64,000 nucleotides of DNA from Bufo bufo. Taxonomy: Eukaryota > Chordata > Amphibia > Anura > Bufonidae. Location: the NCBI RefSeq assembly GCF_905171765.1, contig NC_053389.1, positions 212,790,624 through 212,854,623 of the forward strand, written 5' to 3'. Numbering within the stretch: the first letter of the stretch is position 1; every line of letters starts with the position of its first letter. Positions 10,655-20,630 of this stretch are shown here, piece after piece. Made by a program: the position numbers and the translations under genes. The notes beneath the pieces are model-generated. The model was not told where the DNA came from and did no database searches. It saw only the letters and a program-made list of their open reading frames with translations.

Positions 10655-10955
10655 CTTATGGACACAGCTACTCATTGTACCTACTGAAAGGGGGCAACCA
10701 TCACTAGACAATCACAGCATTGTCACACCCCCACCCCGCACTATTTTTTACTGTGCACCCCCACTGCCGCACATTGCAAATCAACATTTTTTCCTTGAGT
10801 ACCCCATTTTTTAGAATCTCTACAATTTTAGAATATCTACTTCTCAAACCCATCCTTCTAAAAATAAATATATATTTTTTACCATCACCTGTGTATATTG
10901 CTTCTTTAGCACCTTGATAGATGTAGAGTGCCGGTTCTCCATTATATACCTTTAT
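10655..10955 (-). repeat. Inverted repeat, right copy, of the 8996-10955 insertion
   Basis: Partner of 9095-9399. It ends flush with the right target duplication at 10956, whereas about 100 bp separates the left copy from its duplication, so the element is asymmetric. Confidence 0.9.
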
Positions 10956-10970
10956 TGCTGTCCAAGTATG
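10956..10970. repeat. Target-site duplication, right copy
   Basis: Exact repeat of 8981-8995; hAT-A coding sequence resumes immediately beyond it. Confidence 0.92.
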
Positions 10971-11430
10971 CCACCACCTGCTGGTTCAGGTTCTGCTCCA
11001 GGTCTAGCTGCTGCTGCTGGTGAGTAGTTTCTTCACTAGGCAGGTGAAGAAAGCTGCTCATCAGCAACTCTATACTCAAGCTGCTGCTAATGGAACTGGT
11101 ACTGCTCCTACCCCCCTTCCCCTGCCACAGCAGCCATAGCAGTGGAACGAGAGCACAGAGGGCCCACCTGTCAGACCTGCGAGAGGATGGAAGATGGTGC
11201 AGATAGGCAGCGGCCAACTGACTACATATGATATCTCTATAGTAGTTAAGTTTGTCCTCCCTCTCAGCGGGTATAAAAAAGTCCCCCAACAAGGTGGAGA
11301 GCCAGAAGTTATCCCTCTGCCGAATGGTGACAATTCGGCTGTTACTACTCAAGCAAGTGGGCCATTTGCGCAAGTGACTTTGAGGGACTCCCTGCCTCCA
11401 TCTCCACTGCATATTGCCACAGTGTGTCTG
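10956..11430 (-). pseudogene. hAT-A transposase, central fragment
   Basis: The minus-strand translation contains RQRDNFWLSTLLGDFF and later a glutamine-rich stretch ending NLNQQVVAYLDS, which joins in sense to the dimerisation domain at 8712-8995. The first words match the usual hAT region before the dimerisation domain, where the protein has a diverged LLDPRY-like motif. The upstream part of the same protein lies beyond the CR1 insertion, at 20995-22050. Confidence 0.78.
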
Positions 11431-11538
11431 GGTCCTCTGCCTCATAGAAACATAGAAACAAAGAATGTGTCGGCAGATAAGAACCATTTGGCCCATCTAG
11501 TCTGCCAAATATACTGAATACTATGGATAGCCCCGGCC

Positions 11539-13220
11539 CTATCTTATATGAAGGATGGCCTTATGCCTATCCCATGCATGCTTAAACTCCTTCACTGTAT
11601 TTGCAGCTACCACTTCTGCAGGAAGGCTAGTCCATGCATCCACTACTCTCTCAGTAAAGTAATACTTCCTGATATTACTTTTAAACCTTTGCCCCTCTAA
11701 TTTAAAACTATGTCTTCTTGTAGCAGTTTTTCTTCTTTTAAATATATTCTCCTCTTTTACCTTGTTGATTCCCTTTATGTATTTAAAAGTTTCTATCATA
11801 TCCCCTCTGTCTCGTCTTTCTTCCAAGCTATACATGTTAAGGTCCTTTAATCTTTCCTGGTAAGTTTTATCCTGCAATCCATGTACCAGTTTAGTAGCTC
11901 TTCTCTGAACTCTCTCCAAAGTTTCAATATCCTTCTGGAGATATGGTATTCAGTACTGAGCACAATACTCCAAATGAGGTCTCACTAGTGCTCTGTAGAG
12001 CGGCATGAGCACCTCCCTCTTTCTACTGATAATACCTCTCCCTATACAGCCAAGCATTCTGCTAGCATTTCCTGCTGCTCTATGACATTGTCTGCCTACC
12101 TTTAAGTCTTCTGAAATAATGACCCCTAAATCCCTTTCCTCAGGTACTGAGGTTAGGACTGTATCACTGATTTTATATTCTGCTCTTGGGGTTTTACGCC
12201 CCAGGTGCATTATCTTGCACTTATAAACATTAAATTTTAGTTGCCAGATTTTTGACTATTCCTCTAGTTTTCCTAAATCCTTTTCCATTTGGTGTATCCC
12301 TCCAGGAACATCAATCCTGTTACAAATCTTTGTGTCATCAGCAAAAAGACCCACCTTACCATCGAGGCCTTCTGCAATTTCGCTGATAAAGATATTAAAC
12401 AATATGGGTCCCAGAACAGATCCCTGAGGTACCCCACTGGTAACAAGACCTTGGTCTGAATATACTCCATTGACTACAACCCTCTGTTGCCTGTCCCTCA
12501 GCCACTGCCTAATCCATTCAACAATATGGGAGTCCAAGCCCAAAGACTGCAATTTATTGATAACCCTTCTATGTGGGACAGTATCTAAAGCCTTACTAAA
12601 GTCTAGATAAGCGATGTCTACTGCACCTCCTCCATCTATTATTTTAGTCACTCAATAAGATTAGTTTGACATGATCTCCCTGAAGTAAACCCATGCTGTT
12701 TTTCATCTTTCAATCCATGTGATTTTAGATGTTCAACAATCCTCTCCTTAAGTATGGTTTCCATTAATTTCCCCACTATTGATGTCAGGCTTACTGGCCT
12801 ATAGTTGCCCGATTCCTCCCTACTACCTTTCTTGTGAATGGACACAACATTTGCTAATTTCCAATCTTCTGGGACGACTCCTGTTGCCAGTGATTGGTTT
12901 AATAAATCTGTTAATGGTTTTGCTAGTTCACCGCTGAGCTCTTTTATAGCTTTGGGTGTATCCCATCAGGCCCCTGTGACTTATTTGTATTAATTTTAGA
13001 CAGCTGACTTAGAACCTCTTCCTCTGTAAAGACACATGCATCAAAAGATTCATTAGTCTTCTTTCCTAACTGAGGTCCTTTTCCTTCATTTTCCTTTGTA
13101 AAAACTGAACAGAAGTATTCATTGAGGCAGTCAGCTAGTTCTTTATCTTCTTCCATATACCTTCCATCTTTTGTTTTTAATTTTGTAATTCCTTGTTTTA
13201 GTTTCCTTTTTTCATTTATG
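11539..13220 (-). pseudogene. CR1 ORF2, reverse transcriptase and C-terminal part
   Basis: Fragments in order on the minus strand: KSQGPDGIHP-type motif (13156-12944), NYRPVSLTSIVGKLME (12845-12648), AYLDFSKALDTVPH, VTSGVPQGSVLGPILFNIFI and the catalytic FADD (12651-12256), then the CR1-like C-terminal region with ERDLGV, LYRALVRPHLEYC and ERVQRRATKL (12210-11539). At least two frameshifts (between 13156 and 12651) and two in-frame stops (TAG near 12255, TGA near 11949) break it. The frame is open up to the Gypsy target site at 13220, where it continues in sense from 18568. Confidence 0.88.
13216..13220. repeat. Gypsy target-site duplication (ttatg), left
   Basis: ttatg here and at 18563-18567 flank the LTRs exactly, giving the 5 bp duplication expected for Ty3/Gypsy integrase. 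Confidence 0.93.
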
Positions 13221-13865
13221 TGTCACGGCTGTATGTGAGCAACAATAGTAATTCACAGTACAGAGCAACTGACTGGACCCAGAACTAGGGAGGATAAAGG
13301 GTGACCCCTGTCCGACCCTCAACGCTTTCCCTATTCTGCTAAAGCACATGCCCGGATCCAAATGGCGGAACGAGGCATGCCCACGTGCCTAAGACTAATG
13401 ACCACTGTAACCCCTACAATAGTGGAAGGGGCACGGCCACCAGTGCCCTACTCAGTATATGGAGGGAACCGTGGCCACCTCAGATCCAGTCAGAAAACAA
13501 ACAGGAATTCAACAATGTCTGCAGACTTAGCTGAAGGTGTTATAGCCGCAGAGAAGATGGATCCAAGGACAGGCTGGCAATATCCGGAGTGCTAGCTGCA
13601 GCAGAACACAGGTCCAGTGAACTGATAGCTACAAGTGAAGAAACTAAAGCAAGAGCTACAACTGAAGTGAGAACTATAATCCACATCCTATCATAGGAGG
13701 AGGGGTGATATAAGGAGAGGGAAATCAAACACATGAAGAACAGCTGTGGTGAAAGAAACCAAAAGTAAACAGAGTAGTGAGAACTCCTCCCAGCTCTAGT
13801 AGTGACATCATCACAGGGGTGGAGAAACAGAGCTGTGAGAACGTCCCAAAGCTCTGGTAGTGACA
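13221..13865 (-). repeat. 3' LTR of the Gypsy element
   Basis: Begins tgtcacggctg and ends ctggtagtgaca, so it has TG...CA-type ends within the inverted tgtca/tgaca. Differs from the other LTR at about 13299, 13506 and 13589. Confidence 0.95.
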
Positions 13866-16800
13866 GTACCCCCCCCCCCCCTCTACGGGTGGACTCCGGA
13901 CACCCAGGACCCACCTTCTCAGGATGAGCCCTATGAAATGCCCTGATGAGGCGAGTGGCTTTAATGTCCGACACCGGAACCCACATCCTCTCCTCAGGAC
14001 CATAACCCTTCCAATGAACGAGGTACTGAAGAGAACCGCGGACAATGCGAGAGTCCACAATTCTGGAAACCTCAAACTCCAGATTGCCATCAACCAAAAT
14101 CGGAGGAGGAGGCAAAGAGGAGGGTACCGTGGGCTGGACATATGGTTTTAAGAGAGATCTGTGAAATACATTATGTATCTTCCAAACCCGTGGAAGATCA
14201 AGACGGAAGGCAACAGGATTGATGACTGACAAGATTTTATAAGGCCCAATAAACTTGGGACCCAATTTCCAGGAGGGAACCTTCAACTTAATGTTTCTAG
14301 TAGACAACCACACCAGATCACCCACATTCAGGTCCGGACCAGGCACACGTCTCTTATCAGCCACACGCTTATACTTCTCACTCATTTTTTTAAGATTACT
14401 CTGAATCTTTTGCCAAATGGTAGACAAAGACGAGGAAAATCTCTCCTCCTCAGGTAAACCAGAAAGAGCCCCTCCCGAGAATGTCCCAAATTGCGGATGG
14501 AACCCATATGCACCAAAGAATGGTGACTTATCAGAAGATTCCTGACGACGGTTGTTCAGAGCAAACTCAGCAAGAGGGAGAAATGAACACCAATCCTCCT
14601 GGTTCTCTGCCACAAAACAGCGCAAATATGTCTCCAGATTCTGATTGAGGCGCTCAGTCTGACCATTCGACTGCGGATGAAAAGCAGAAGAGAAGGACAG
14701 CCGAACCCCCAGGCGAGAACAGAAAGCCTTCCAGAACCTGGACACAAACTGCGTGCCTCTATCGGAAACAATATCAGAGGGAATGCCGTGCAATTTAACA
14801 ATATGGTCGACAAAAGCTTGCGCCAACGTTTTAGCATTGGGTAAACCAGGGAAAGGTACGAAATGAGCCATCTTGCTAAAACGGTCCACCACCACCAGGA
14901 TCACCGACTTCCCCGAGGAACGAGGAAGATCCGTGATAAAGTCCATGGACAGGTGTGTCCAAGGACGGGAAGGAATGGGTAACGGGAGAAGGGAACCTGA
15001 AGGCCGTGAACGAGGGACCTTAGCTCGAGCACACGTCTCACAAGCAGCCACAAAACCCTCCACCGACTTACGAAGAGCCGGCCACCAAAATCTCCGAGCA
15101 ATGAGATCTACCGTGGCTCTACTCCCGGGGTGACCAGCAATAACCGTATCATGATGCTCCTTAAAGAGTTTGTGACGTAGCTCAGGAGGCACGAACAACT
15201 TCCCAGAAGGACAACGGGCAGGTGTCTCAGTCTGGGCAGCCTGGACCTCGGCCTCCAAATCGGAATATAGAGCAGAAACAACTACCCCCTCCGCCAAAAT
15301 GGGACCCGGGTCCTCGGAGTTTCCTCCTCCCGGAAAACAGCGAGAGAGAGCATCAGCCTTCACATTTTTTATCCCAGGTCGGAATGTAACAACAAAATTG
15401 AATCTGGAGAAGAACAGAGACCATCTGGCCTGTCTCGGATTCATACGCTTGGCCGACTCCAAGTATGCCAGATTCTTATGGTCGGTAAAAACGGTGATAG
15501 GGTGCCTGGCCCCCTCCAACCAATGGCGCCATTCCTCGAAAGCCAACTTGATGGCCAACAACTCCCTATCTCCCACATCATAGTTTCTCTCTGCCGGGGA
15601 GAGTTTTTTAGAGAAAAAGGCACAGGGTCGCCACTTGGCAGGGGAAGGGCCCTGGGACAAAACCGCACCCACACCCACCTCGGAAGCATCCACCTCAACA
15701 ATAAAAGGTAAGGAAACATCGGGATGCACCAAGACGGGAGCAGACGCAAAATTCTCTTTAATCTTAGAAAAGGCTGTAAGCGCCTCCTCCGACCAAGAGG
15801 AAAAATCCGCCCCCTTTTTTGTCATGTCAGTGAGGGGTTTGACAACAGAGGAATAATTCAAAATGAACTTTCTGTAATAGTTCGCAAAACCCAGAAAGCG
15901 CATCAATGCCTTCTGATTCTCAGGAAGCTCCCACTCAAGTACAGCACGGACCTTCTCGGGATCCATGCGAAAACCAGAAGCAGAGAGGAGAAAACCCAGA
16001 AATTGAATCTCCGATACCATAAAAAGACATTTCTCCAGCTTGGCGTACAATTTATTAAAGGCCGTTTTCCATTTATCCCCCTCTCTGACCCTGACCAGGT
16101 TGTACGCGCCTCTCAAATCCAATTTGGAAAACACCTTGGCCCCAACAATTTGATTGAAGAGGTCCGGGATCAGAGGAAGGGGATAGGGATCGCGAATCGT
16201 GATACGGTTCAGCTCCCTAAAATCTAGGCAAGGTCTCAGAGAGCCATCTTTCTTTTTAACAAAAAAAAAACCCGCGGCCACAGGTGACTTTGAGGGACGA
16301 ATATGCCCCTTTTCGAGACTCTCGGAGATGTAAGTTCGCATAGCGATTCTTTCCGGTTGTGAGAGATTGTAGAGGCGTGCTTTTGGCAGCTTGGCGCCGG
16401 GAATGAGGTTAATGGGACAGTCAAACTCCCGGTGAGGAGGTAGCTCCTGAACACCGCTCTCGGAAAACACGTCCGAGAAATCAGAGAGAAATGATGGCAC
16501 CGTTTTAGTAGACACCTCTGCAAAAGTCGCTGTGAGACAATTCTCTCTACAAAAATCACTCCACTCATTTATTTGCCTTCCTTGCCAATCAATAGTGGGG
16601 TTATGTCTAGTGAGCCAGGGTAACCCCAAAACTAGAGGAGACGGCAATCCGTTAAGGACAAAACAAGATATATCCTCCACATGAGTGTCACCTACAGCTA
16701 GCCGGATATTGTGAACAATGCCCTTCAGAGATCTCTGTGAGAGTGGAGCAGAGTCAATAGCAAAAACAGGTATATCTTTATCTAATGTGCAAACCTGAAA

Positions 16801-17886
16801 ACCATGCATGGCTACAAATTGAGTGTCAATAAGATTGACGGCCGCTCCACTATCGACAAAAATCTCACAAGAAATGACTTTGCTCTCTAGCGCCACCCTG
16901 GCAGACAGGAGAAAACGGGAACTGCAGGTCAGAGGAAAAGCATCAAATCCTACATCAACTTTGCCCAAAGTAGCAGATGAAGCAGAACCTGATGATTTAC
17001 CTTTTGAGATTTTTCTCTTATTATCGCTCTTAGTACGGTTCAAGAATCTCCTAGACGGACAAACATTTGCCAAATGACCTATGCCCCCACAACAAAAACA
17101 GACCATACTCTGAGGACTAAATCCTCTTTTATCAGGGGCAAGTCGAGCTAGCTGCATGGGCTCCTCCTCAGAGGGGAGCGAGACAGGATGAGGCCCCTGC
17201 ACACTCAATGAGTCCGCACCACTGCCCCTAGACTGACAATGGTTGGACAGAGAGGTCTCGTTTCTTTCTCTTAGACGCCTGTCAAGGCGTACCGCCAATG
17301 ACATGGCAGACTCTAAGGACGTTGGTCTCTCATGGAAAGCAAACGCATCTTTTAATCTCTCCGAGAGACCATGACAGAACTGACTCCGGAGTGCAGCATC
17401 ATTCCAACCCGAATCAGCTGCCCATCTCCGAAATTCAGAACAATAAAGCTCCGCAGACCGTTTGTTCTGGCATAAAACACGTAGGTTAGATTCGGCCAGA
17501 GCAACACGATCCGGGTCATCATAAATCTGCCCCAGGGCCACAAAAAATCCCTCCACGGATCGAAGGGAGGGATCCCCTGATGGCAGCGAAAAAGCCCAAG
17601 TCTGAGCATTACCCCTGAGCAGGGAAATGACAATCCTCACCCTCTGCTCCTGATTACCAGAAGAGTGAGAACACAAGCAAAAATGGAGTTTGCATGCCTC
17701 TCTGAAACGAACAAAATTCTCACTGCCCCCGGAGAACGTCTCCGGAAGTGAGACCTTTGGCTCGCAACAGACTCCATGAGCCAGAGCAGGGCCCAATGCT
17801 TGAAGCTGGGTCATAGATTGACGGAGATCCGCTACTTCCAAAGAAAGACCCTGCATGCGGTCAACCAGGTCAGAAAGCGGATCCAT
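13540..17886 (-). CDS. Gag-Pol polyprotein of a Ty3/Gypsy chromovirus, RT catalytic region deleted
   Basis: A 1,448-codon frame without stops. Approximate residues: gag region 1-260 with a CCHC zinc knuckle (CFCCGGIGHLANVC) at 262-275; aspartic protease with FVDSGAAVNLI at about 342-352; RT from about 465, with FFVKKKDGSLRPCLDFRELN at about 545; RNase H from about 729 ([16 protein letters not shown]) to about 805 (TDHKN); integrase with an HHCC zinc region at 910-960 and catalytic D, D, E at about 981, 1039 and 1075; chromodomain at 1269-1319 (LVHWKGYGPEERMWVP). At about residue 610 the frame passes from the TAFN word directly into the region before RNase H. The part holding the catalytic YLDD is absent, about 70 codons by comparison with 31201-31410. 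The deletion keeps the frame. The last roughly 110 codons run through the polypurine tract into the LTR, so the natural stop is uncertain. RT activity is not expected. Confidence 0.93.
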   Translation of the reverse strand: MDPLSDLVDRMQGLSLEVADLRQSMTQLQALGPALAHGVCCEPKVSLPETFSGGSENFVRFREACKLHFCLCSHSSGNQEQRVRIVISLLRGNAQTWAFSLPSGDPSLRSVEGFFVALGQIYDDPDRVALAESNLRVLCQNKRSAELYCSEFRRWAADSGWNDAALRSQFCHGLSERLKDAFAFHERPTSLESAMSLAVRLDRRLRERNETSLSNHCQSRGSGADSLSVQGPHPVSLPSEEEPMQLARLAPDKRGFSPQSMVCFCCGGIGHLANVCPSRRFLNRTKSDNKRKISKGKSSGSASSATLGKVDVGFDAFPLTCSSRFLLSARVALESKVISCEIFVDSGAAVNLIDTQFVAMHGFQVCTLDKDIPVFAIDSAPLSQRSLKGIVHNIRLAVGDTHVEDISCFVLNGLPSPLVLGLPWLTRHNPTIDWQGRQINEWSDFCRENCLTATFAEVSTKTVPSFLSDFSDVFSESGVQELPPHREFDCPINLIPGAKLPKARLYNLSQPERIAMRTYISESLEKGHIRPSKSPVAAGFFFVKKKDGSLRPCLDFRELNRITIRDPYPLPLIPDLFNQIVGAKVFSKLDLRGAYNLVRVREGDKWKTAFNKLYAKLEKCLFMVSEIQFLGFLLSASGFRMDPEKVRAVLEWELPENQKALMRFLGFANYYRKFILNYSSVVKPLTDMTKKGADFSSWSEEALTAFSKIKENFASAPVLVHPDVSLPFIVEVDASEVGVGAVLSQGPSPAKWRPCAFFSKKLSPAERNYDVGDRELLAIKLAFEEWRHWLEGARHPITVFTDHKNLAYLESAKRMNPRQARWSLFFSRFNFVVTFRPGIKNVKADALSRCFPGGGNSEDPGPILAEGVVVSALYSDLEAEVQAAQTETPARCPSGKLFVPPELRHKLFKEHHDTVIAGHPGSRATVDLIARRFWWPALRKSVEGFVAACETCARAKVPRSRPSGSLLPLPIPSRPWTHLSMDFITDLPRSSGKSVILVVVDRFSKMAHFVPFPGLPNAKTLAQAFVDHIVKLHGIPSDIVSDRGTQFVSRFWKAFCSRLGVRLSFSSAFHPQSNGQTERLNQNLETYLRCFVAENQEDWCSFLPLAEFALNNRRQESSDKSPFFGAYGFHPQFGTFSGGALSGLPEEERFSSSLSTIWQKIQSNLKKMSEKYKRVADKRRVPGPDLNVGDLVWLSTRNIKLKVPSWKLGPKFIGPYKILSVINPVAFRLDLPRVWKIHNVFHRSLLKPYVQPTVPSSLPPPPILVDGNLEFEVSRIVDSRIVRGSLQYLVHWKGYGPEERMWVPVSDIKATRLIRAFHRAHPEKVGPGCPESTRRGGGGVLSLPELWDVLTALFLHPCDDVTTRAGRSSHYSVYFWFLSPQLFFMCLISLSLYHPSSYDRMWIIVLTSVVALALVSSLVAISSLDLCSAAASTPDIASLSLDPSSLRL
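13866..13882 (-). promoter_or_regulatory. Polypurine tract (second-strand primer)
   Basis: On the minus strand a run of G preceded by cgtagag abuts the 3' LTR, the standard place for the polypurine tract. The decayed Gypsy at 30.2 kb has a comparable gaagggcgggtac at its 3' LTR border. Confidence 0.75.
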
Positions 17887-17917
17887 GTCAAAAAAGGACG
17901 GTTTTGGTGGATTATAA

Positions 17918-18562
17918 TGTCACGGCTGTATGTGAGCAACAATAGTAATTCACAGTACAGAGCAACTGACTGGATCCAGAACTAGGGAGGATAAAGGGTG
18001 ACCCCTGTCCGACCCTCAACGCTTTCCCTATTCTGCTAAAGCACATGCCCGGATCCAAATGGCGGAACGAGGCATGCCCACGTGCCTAAGACTAATGACC
18101 ACTGTAACCCCTACAATAGTGGAAGGGGCACGGCCACCAGTGCCCTACTCAGTATATGGAGGGAACCGTGGCCACCTCAGATCCAGTCAGAAAACAAACA
18201 GGAATACAACAATGTCTGCAGACTTAGCTGAAGGTGTTATAGCCGCAGAGAAGATGGATCCAAGGACAGGCTGGCAATATCCGGACTGCTAGCTGCAGCA
18301 GAACACAGGTCCAGTGAACTGATAGCTACAAGTGAAGAAACTAAAGCAAGAGCTACAACTGAAGTGAGAACTATAATCCACATCCTATCATAGGAGGAGG
18401 GGTGATATAAGGAGAGGGAAATCAAACACATGAAGAACAGCTGTGGTGAAAGAAACCAAAAGTAAACAGAGTAGTGAGAACTCCTCCCAGCTCTAGTAGT
18501 GACATCATCACAGGGGTGGAGAAACAGAGCTGTGAGAACGTCCCAAAGCTCTGGTAGTGACA
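17918..18562 (-). repeat. 5' LTR of the Gypsy element
   Basis: Same length and ends as the LTR at 13221-13865. It is the upstream LTR for the minus-strand gag-pol frame, whose start lies about 30 bp inside it. Confidence 0.95.
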
Positions 18563-18794
18563 TTATGTATCTGAAGAATGCCTTATCGACTTTTTTCCCT
18601 GACTGAGCTAATTTCTCTTCTGCCTGTGCTTTAGAAGCTCTTATAACTTGCTTGGCCTCTCTGTGCCTAATCTTATAAATTTGCCTGTCATCCTCATTTT
18701 TTTTATTTTTATAATTCCTAAATGCTATCTTTTTGTTTTTAATGATTTTGGCCACTTCTGCTGAGTCTCTTCCTTTTTTTGCTTTTACTGACAA
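17918..18794 (-). other. Chimeric frame across CR1 and LTR
   Basis: The frame from 18794 into 18237 joins the CR1 linker to LTR sequence at the insertion junction. It is a by-product of the insertion, noted because it looks like a 185-codon gene. Confidence 0.8.
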
Positions 18795-19571
18795 GCCTAA
18801 TGCAATTTTCTGTTGCCTTCAATAGTGCCACTTTTAAGTAGTCCCATTTCTCCTGGACTCCAATGAAACGGTTCCAATCTGATAGGGACTCGTATACCAC
18901 TAATCTAATTTTAGAAAAGTCAGTTTTTGTGTGGTGTGACTTAGTCACTGTACTTATAGTAAACCACACTGACTGGTGATAACTAGATCCCAATCTTTCC
19001 CTTACAGTAATATCATATACCAAATTCCCATTTGTGAATACTAAATCTAAAATGGCCTCCTTCTGGGTTGGCTCCTCAACTACTTGCTGTAGAGATAATC
19101 CCAGTAGAGAATTTAGAATATCTGTACTCCTGGCAGAACTAGCTATTTTGGTTTTCCAGTTTACATCAGGAAGATTGAAGTCTCCCATAATGATAACTTC
19201 CCCCTTCAATGTCATTTTAGCTATATATCACACCTACATAAGTTACTTTATGATTATCAAGTTGCACGGTAACCCAACTGACTCTAAATTGTTCTCGCTA
19301 ACTTGTATCAAATTCGATTTTATGCCATCTTTCACATACAGGGCCACCCCTCCCCCTTCTTGCCTTCTCTGTCTTTCCTGTATAGAGAGAACCCTGGTAT
19401 TGTTATATCCCAGTCATTATTCCCCTTGAACCACGTCTCAGTAACAGCCACTACATCTATATTCTCAGATGCCATTATAGCCTCAAGTTCATTGATCTTA
19501 TTCCCTAAACTGTGAGCATTTGTAGACAAGAATCTGAGCTTGTCATTTCGTAACCTTTGTGCTACTGGCAT
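18568..19571 (-). pseudogene. CR1 ORF2, AP-type endonuclease part
   Basis: 19571-19332 carries the N-terminal endonuclease region with VVAVTETWF; 19215-18739 carries IIMGDFNLPDVNW (GDFN motif) and LDLVFTNGN. The catalytic SDH near the C-terminus reads SSYHQSVWF here, so the aspartate is replaced. 18794-18568 is the lysine-rich linker towards the RT, cut by the Gypsy at 18567. The three pieces are not all in one frame. Confidence 0.85.
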
Positions 19572-19633
19572 CTTCTGGCATTGTTCCGGGAGTCAGTTGG
19601 ACTGCTGGATTATCACTCTTTTGCCCCCCTTTC

Positions 19634-20584
19634 CTAGTTTAAATGCTCCTTAGCAAATACTTGGAACTGTTTACCGAGGAAATTCGTTCCCTTGAGAGAA
19701 AGATGCAAACCATCTTTCTTGTACAGTTCTTTTCCATTCCAACAAGAGCTAACATGAGACACAAAGCCTAAACCTTGGTTCAGACACCATTCACCAAGCC
19801 ATACATTGAATTCCTTAATGCGCATCTTCCTGTCATGCTGAAGGTTATGCACAGGCAAAACTGCAGAGAATGAAACAGTTTATGCAACCTCCTGTATATC
19901 CTTTCCAAGTGTGTGAAAAGCTTCTTTCACCTTTGAAACCTCATTGCAAGCCAGATCGTTTGTCCCAAAATGGACAATAACATTCACTTCTCTTTTCTGC
20001 TTTGCTTGCCTAACAATATTAAGGATCCATCGTCTATTCCTGCTAGCGGTAGCACCAGGGAGACATCTCACAACACCATTCTCCTCAAACTTCACACCTC
20101 TTATGATGGAATCGCCCACCAACAGCTGCTTACTATCAATCCTCACCTTCTCCTTTTTGTCTTTGGCTGCAGTCTTGCATACTTTAGGCATGGGAGATGA
20201 TTGTTACTCACCCACTGTGCTTGAGCCATCCTCCATGTTGCTCTTGCACTCTGAAAGTGCTGCAAATGAATTATGGAGAGCCACAGACTGTGGGACATGT
20301 CTTCTATCCACAACTCTCAGTCTACCAGAACCTACAGTAACCCATCTTCCATTTCTAGGGGGCCTCTGTGGCAGTGGCATTGCAATGTTTTTAGCCTGAG
20401 TTTGTTTAATGGTTAATTTACAAATCTCATATTTCAAAAAGGTATTTTCCTGCTGCATTATGGAGAGCTGTCTACAGATCAGACAGTATTGAAACCTCTG
20501 AAGAGTGGAACCTGAAATAAAAGCACAACAATTCCTGCACAGAACCAGGTCTGCCATTGTAAAGAGGGGAAAGATTTTAAACAA
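19634..20584 (-). pseudogene. CR1 ORF1, cysteine motif, coiled coil and SGNH-esterase-like domain
   Basis: One minus-strand frame of about 317 codons, broken by stops near 20203 and 19879. The N-terminal part has CRNCC...CLICRQL (a possible zinc-binding unit) followed by a heptad-like stretch. The second part has LLVGDSIIRGVKF (block I with the serine), HFGTNDL (block III) and KDGLHLSLKG (the catalytic Asp-x-x-His block). These are the landmarks of the esterase-type ORF1p known in vertebrate CR1 elements. A role in RNA or membrane association of the retrotransposon particle is inferred from the family. Confidence 0.85.
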
Positions 20585-20630
20585 ACAAATCTTACTTGTT
20601 TAGATTGTATCCACCTCCAGATTACCTCCT

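Larger units (their letters stand above)
8996..10955 (-). mobile_element. Non-autonomous PLE/retrozyme-type insertion with hammerhead and 300 bp inverted ends
   Basis: This is a 1,960 bp insertion in hAT-A bounded by a 15 bp target duplication. About 300 bp near the left end (9095-9399) is repeated inverted at the right end (10655-10955). The middle carries a hammerhead on the minus strand with a TATA-like box upstream of it. No RT or endonuclease is seen. The minus-strand frame at 10252-10665 is proline/lysine/threonine-rich low complexity. The hammerhead and long target duplication point to mobilisation by a PLE; the inverted ends could reflect the inverted pseudo-LTRs sometimes seen in PLE insertions. 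Confidence 0.8.
13221..18562 (-). mobile_element. Young Ty3/Gypsy chromovirus with defective RT
   Basis: Two 645 bp LTRs (13221-13865 and 17918-18562) that differ at only about three positions seen by eye, a 5 bp target duplication, a G-rich polypurine tract next to the 3' LTR and one long gag-pol frame with a C-terminal chromodomain. LTR near-identity means recent insertion. The element lies inside CR1 ORF2. Confidence 0.96.

Noticed and set aside
9930..10687. Plus-strand hydrophobic frames and the minus-strand 137-codon frame
   Set aside because: The region is T/G-rich on one strand, giving cysteine/valine/leucine-rich or lysine/threonine/proline-rich translations without any motif.
15299..17985. 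Many plus-strand frames of 60-167 codons across the Gypsy
   Set aside because: All are antisense to the 1,448-codon gag-pol frame.
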